Shown: positions 61,350-64,000 of the stretch, piece by piece
How the letters are laid out: each line of letters starts with the position of its first letter
Numbering within the stretch: position 1 is the first letter of the stretch
DNA from: Colletotrichum lupini
Taxonomy: Eukaryota; Ascomycota; Sordariomycetes; Glomerellales; Glomerellaceae
Assembly (NCBI RefSeq): GCF_023278565.1
Contig: NC_064675.1
Span: 930,001 to 994,000, forward strand
DNA length: 64,000 nt
Reading direction: 5' to 3'
The notes under the pieces: generated by a model
What the model was told of the DNA's origin: nothing
What the model saw: the letters and a program-made list of their open reading frames with translations, nothing else
Databases searched by the model: none
Translations under genes and position numbers: made by a program

Positions 61350-62284
61350 GACAGAAGTTGTGGTACAATCAGCAACACACACAGGAAGAGACACTGAAAC
61401 CCAAGGAAGTATGGAAACCAGAACTAAAATCAAGCTCGAAAGAACACCCACAATGTATTCTGCTATTTTGATGCGGCCTCCCCCCGCCGGCCTCCCCCAA
61501 AGAAAAGAGCATAATTGTCACATGGTGCGTATCGGGGCATTGAATGCGGCTTTCTGCCAATGATGCATGGAGGTCTCTCGGATGTCTCATCATTCGGTGT
61601 GCCTATCAAATTACCTGCATTCGATTTCGCTTAGCATCATGACCACTGGACGACGAAATTCTCTGATTGCGGATAATTGGATGCCTGGTCTGTCACGCAT
61701 GCCTGGCTGGCGCTGCGATGAACGGTCAGAACCCGACAGCCTGCAGTCAATATAGCGCCTGTAAGGGATGTACACCACTGTTATATGCATGCGTTATCTT
61801 CGGCCTGCCTTGTTGGGTAGCTATCCCGAGCGGGGTGTTTTGTAGGGTGCCTGGTCATCATTGACTCACCGACGGTCGACCTATGGCAATAAATGTATGT
61901 TTGAGGCGCAATGGGCAACTGAACCAGATGGACCATGCATGTAATGTCGGAAACTAGGTGTGATGGTGTCTCGTGCTGCAACTGTTCCGCCATGATAGGC
62001 CAGCCTTGCTGCAAGTTGTGATACATGCGACGGAAACGACTGGGGACGGCTCGAGATGGTTGCAGAGGTGCGATCAGAGCCCCCGGCCCCAATACTGCGA
62101 TGCCGAAAGATGGTGTGCATGTATCCAAAAATGTCGCGGCTCGAGCGGATTGCTTGTTCTCAGCGACGGAATGATGTTATAAGCTTTCGAGAACACTCTC
62201 GAGGAAGGGATTTCTTCCTCAACCCTCACACAGCACAGATATTAGTGCCGCTCAACCTTACACTGTTAGAACAGTATCTCAGAT
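61350..62284. other. Intergenic region
   Basis: No supported gene. An upstream in-frame extension of the preceding gene to 61451 exists but lacks family similarity. Confidence 0.5.
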
Positions 62285-62626
62285 ATGCCATCCGAAGCCC
62301 AGCAAAATGAGGCAAAGCTTCCGCAGCCATGGAAGGAATGGCAGGCGGAGCTTGAACCCGGACAAGAAGTTCGCGAGGGCACTCTCATCTTGCTGAGCAA
62401 TGACGCCGACACGAACACGTCCAGTGGTCAGAGCGGCAACCACGGCACAACCGCTCTGCAGAAGAAGATTGTGGATCTGAATGCCGCAAAAGAAAAACCA
62501 ACACTTGACGTACGATTGCTTCTGAGCGAAGCCCTCTTGACTTCAGCTGACAGAGGTGGCAGGATAAGAAAGACGAGGCTTAGTAGTGTCTCATTAGGCG
62601 CCAGAGGGCATACCTACAGGCAGTAG
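62285..62626 (+). CDS. Small hypothetical protein
   Basis: A single frame of 113 residues from ATG 62285 to TAG. The protein is hydrophilic, starts M-P-S-E-A-Q-Q-N-E-A-K, and contains a helical-looking L-L-L-S-E-A-L-L-T-S and a basic C-terminal third (R-G-G-R-I-R-K-T-R). There is no signal peptide or membrane segment. I do not recognise a family; coding status rests on composition and length. Confidence 0.45.
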   Translation: MPSEAQQNEAKLPQPWKEWQAELEPGQEVREGTLILLSNDADTNTSSGQSGNHGTTALQKKIVDLNAAKEKPTLDVRLLLSEALLTSADRGGRIRKTRLSSVSLGARGHTYRQ

Positions 62627-62920
62627 CGTCGAGGTGGTGGAGTGGGGTGGTTGGTACTCGAGTTTCAATAAATGCGATTACCCAGATACGTGTTGTCACC
62701 AACCCCTGTAGCATCAGTGAGGCTTTGAACTACTCGCCCACCAGGATGCATGTTGACGGCTGATTGTCTTGTGTGGCGCATTCTCTGAGTTGTGTCTGCC
62801 TAGAAGAGAGTCTTGCTGGCAGAATCGTTTGCATTTAATTATCTCGTTTTATCATTTGCCCTAGGTCCTAGAACACCAGATCTTCATCATCGTGTTCACG
62901 CTATAACAACTTCACTCATA

Positions 62921-64000
62921 ATGGTCAACTTTGACTCAGAGCGACAATCGGACAACGAAACGAGCCGTAAAGTCATTTCCCGCTTTGCCAGAGCGTGGCG
63001 TCAACCACCCCCGATCGAACAGACTCCAGCACCGATTTCTCTGCATAGTGTTCAAAGTCATCCTGTAGGCGAAGTTCGGCACGAACCCATACTACACCTA
63101 TGTCACCTGCTTATACGAAAAGAGTGAAGCAGTGAAGAAACTTTCTAATAGCACTTTGCAGGCAAACTCATCCCAAGCTAGGGCGCTCCAGTCCTTGATT
63201 GGAACGCCTGCAGCTCATCTAGTACACTGGCCAGGGCTGTCCATATATTTCAATCACCTTGAATCCAATTTCCTGGTCTTGTTCGACCCTTGTTTCAACA
63301 TCCTTTGGTTGCTGTTGGATTACGATATCCCGGCAACCGCAGTTGGGGCATGGAACTGGTGCCTCGCCGTCATTGACGCTTATGACTCTTTTGGAGATCA
63401 GGACCCAAACATCGAAACTATTTACAGACGGATACTACAAACAGCACAGGGCCAACTAAATCGAAAGACGAATGCACCCACACCATCAGAGGACGAAAAG
63501 TCGTATGTTTTCCAAGCAATTTTCGCGGTCCTCTGCTGGACATCGGGAACTCTGGAACCCCTGATCGGAGGCAAGGCTCAACATGTGCCTCGTACTTCTT
63601 TAGACCAGAACTCTTATGACGAAGACACTGTTACACCAGGCACCGCGGCCTATCCTTCGCTGTTAGCGCAGAGTTGCACTAAGATTTACTCATCAAATGA
63701 ATTGCGGCGACCTACAAGTAAAATGTTCTATGCGTATCAGTCCAGGGCAGACGACATAGATGCTTTCAACATGAACCCAGATGGCTTCACAGATTCTCCT
63801 CACACCCCTAGACCAATCATGGAAGACATGCTTTATGAGCCTAGCCTCAACTTCGCAGCTTTGTCTATCATCGGTCGCGTAAGCATTATGTGGGTTGATA
63901 CCATATCAGCGCATCTCTACTTCGACAGGGCGTCGCGGCAATTATCATTGTATCGGTTTCCCTCGCTTTGTGCTAGCAAAATACTCTCGAAACAGAAAGC
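62921..64000 (+). CDS. Uncharacterised fungal gene, truncated by the right edge
   Basis: The ATG at 62921 opens a frame of about 68 codons (M-V-N-F-D-S-E-R-Q-S-D-N-E-T-S). Downstream, another frame is open from about 63090 to the window end and reads like a conserved cytosolic protein (K-F-G-T-N-P-Y-Y-T-Y-V-T-C, A-W-N-W-C-L-A-V-I-D-A-Y-D-S-F-G). The two are probably joined by an intron ending at a TGTAG acceptor near 63070, but I could not find a donor giving the right phase, so the 5' structure is unresolved. About 300 residues are visible with no catalytic motif that I recognise. The gene continues beyond base 64000. Confidence 0.6.

Overview
The window is genomic DNA of a filamentous ascomycete (Pezizomycotina, probably Sordariomycetes). 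The evidence is short introns (50-180 bp, GTAAGT/GTATGT donors, CTAAC/CTGAC branch sites), two Zn2Cys6 regulators, an HET-domain gene, a fungal Mdm10, and repeats destroyed by C-to-T changes of the RIP (repeat-induced point mutation) type. The species cannot be fixed from sequence alone.

Layout. 1-4.2 kb: the edge of an unidentified membrane-type gene and a broken CorA-like Mg2+ transporter. 4.2-10.7 kb: a long gene-poor stretch leading to a secreted chitin/polysaccharide deacetylase (10.86-11.66 kb), then an intron-containing tRNA-Arg(UCG). 13.1-23.9 kb: an HET-domain pseudogene on the minus strand, split by a Fot1/pogo-like DNA transposon (14179-23105) that itself carries a Ty1/copia element (16010-23044). 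24.9-31.1 kb: a small island with a cysteine-containing secreted protein, a Zn2Cys6 regulator and a hotdog thioesterase. 31.1-40.1 kb: an MFS drug-transporter gene split by a second copy of the same copia element in the opposite orientation (31886-39241).

40.4-64 kb is ordinary, well-preserved gene space: a deaminase-like protein with an in-frame stop before an acidic tail, ribosomal protein S19, a ZIP zinc transporter, Mdm10 of the ERMES complex, a second Zn2Cys6 regulator next to a class I glutamine amidotransferase-like gene, a secreted S41-family protease with a GPI-like tail, a four-exon CmcJ/asaB-type oxidoreductase-like gene, a small hypothetical gene and a gene running off the right edge.

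Exon structures were worked out by hand from splice signals and frame continuity; wherever exons are given the total length is a multiple of three. The two transposon blocks are the most unusual part. They have complete ends and target-site duplications, both have broken host genes, and RIP-like damage extends into the adjacent gene remnants. I see no obviously new biochemical system. The best leads are the nested insertion history, the deaminase-like gene, and the small secreted protein enclosed by RIP-affected repeats.
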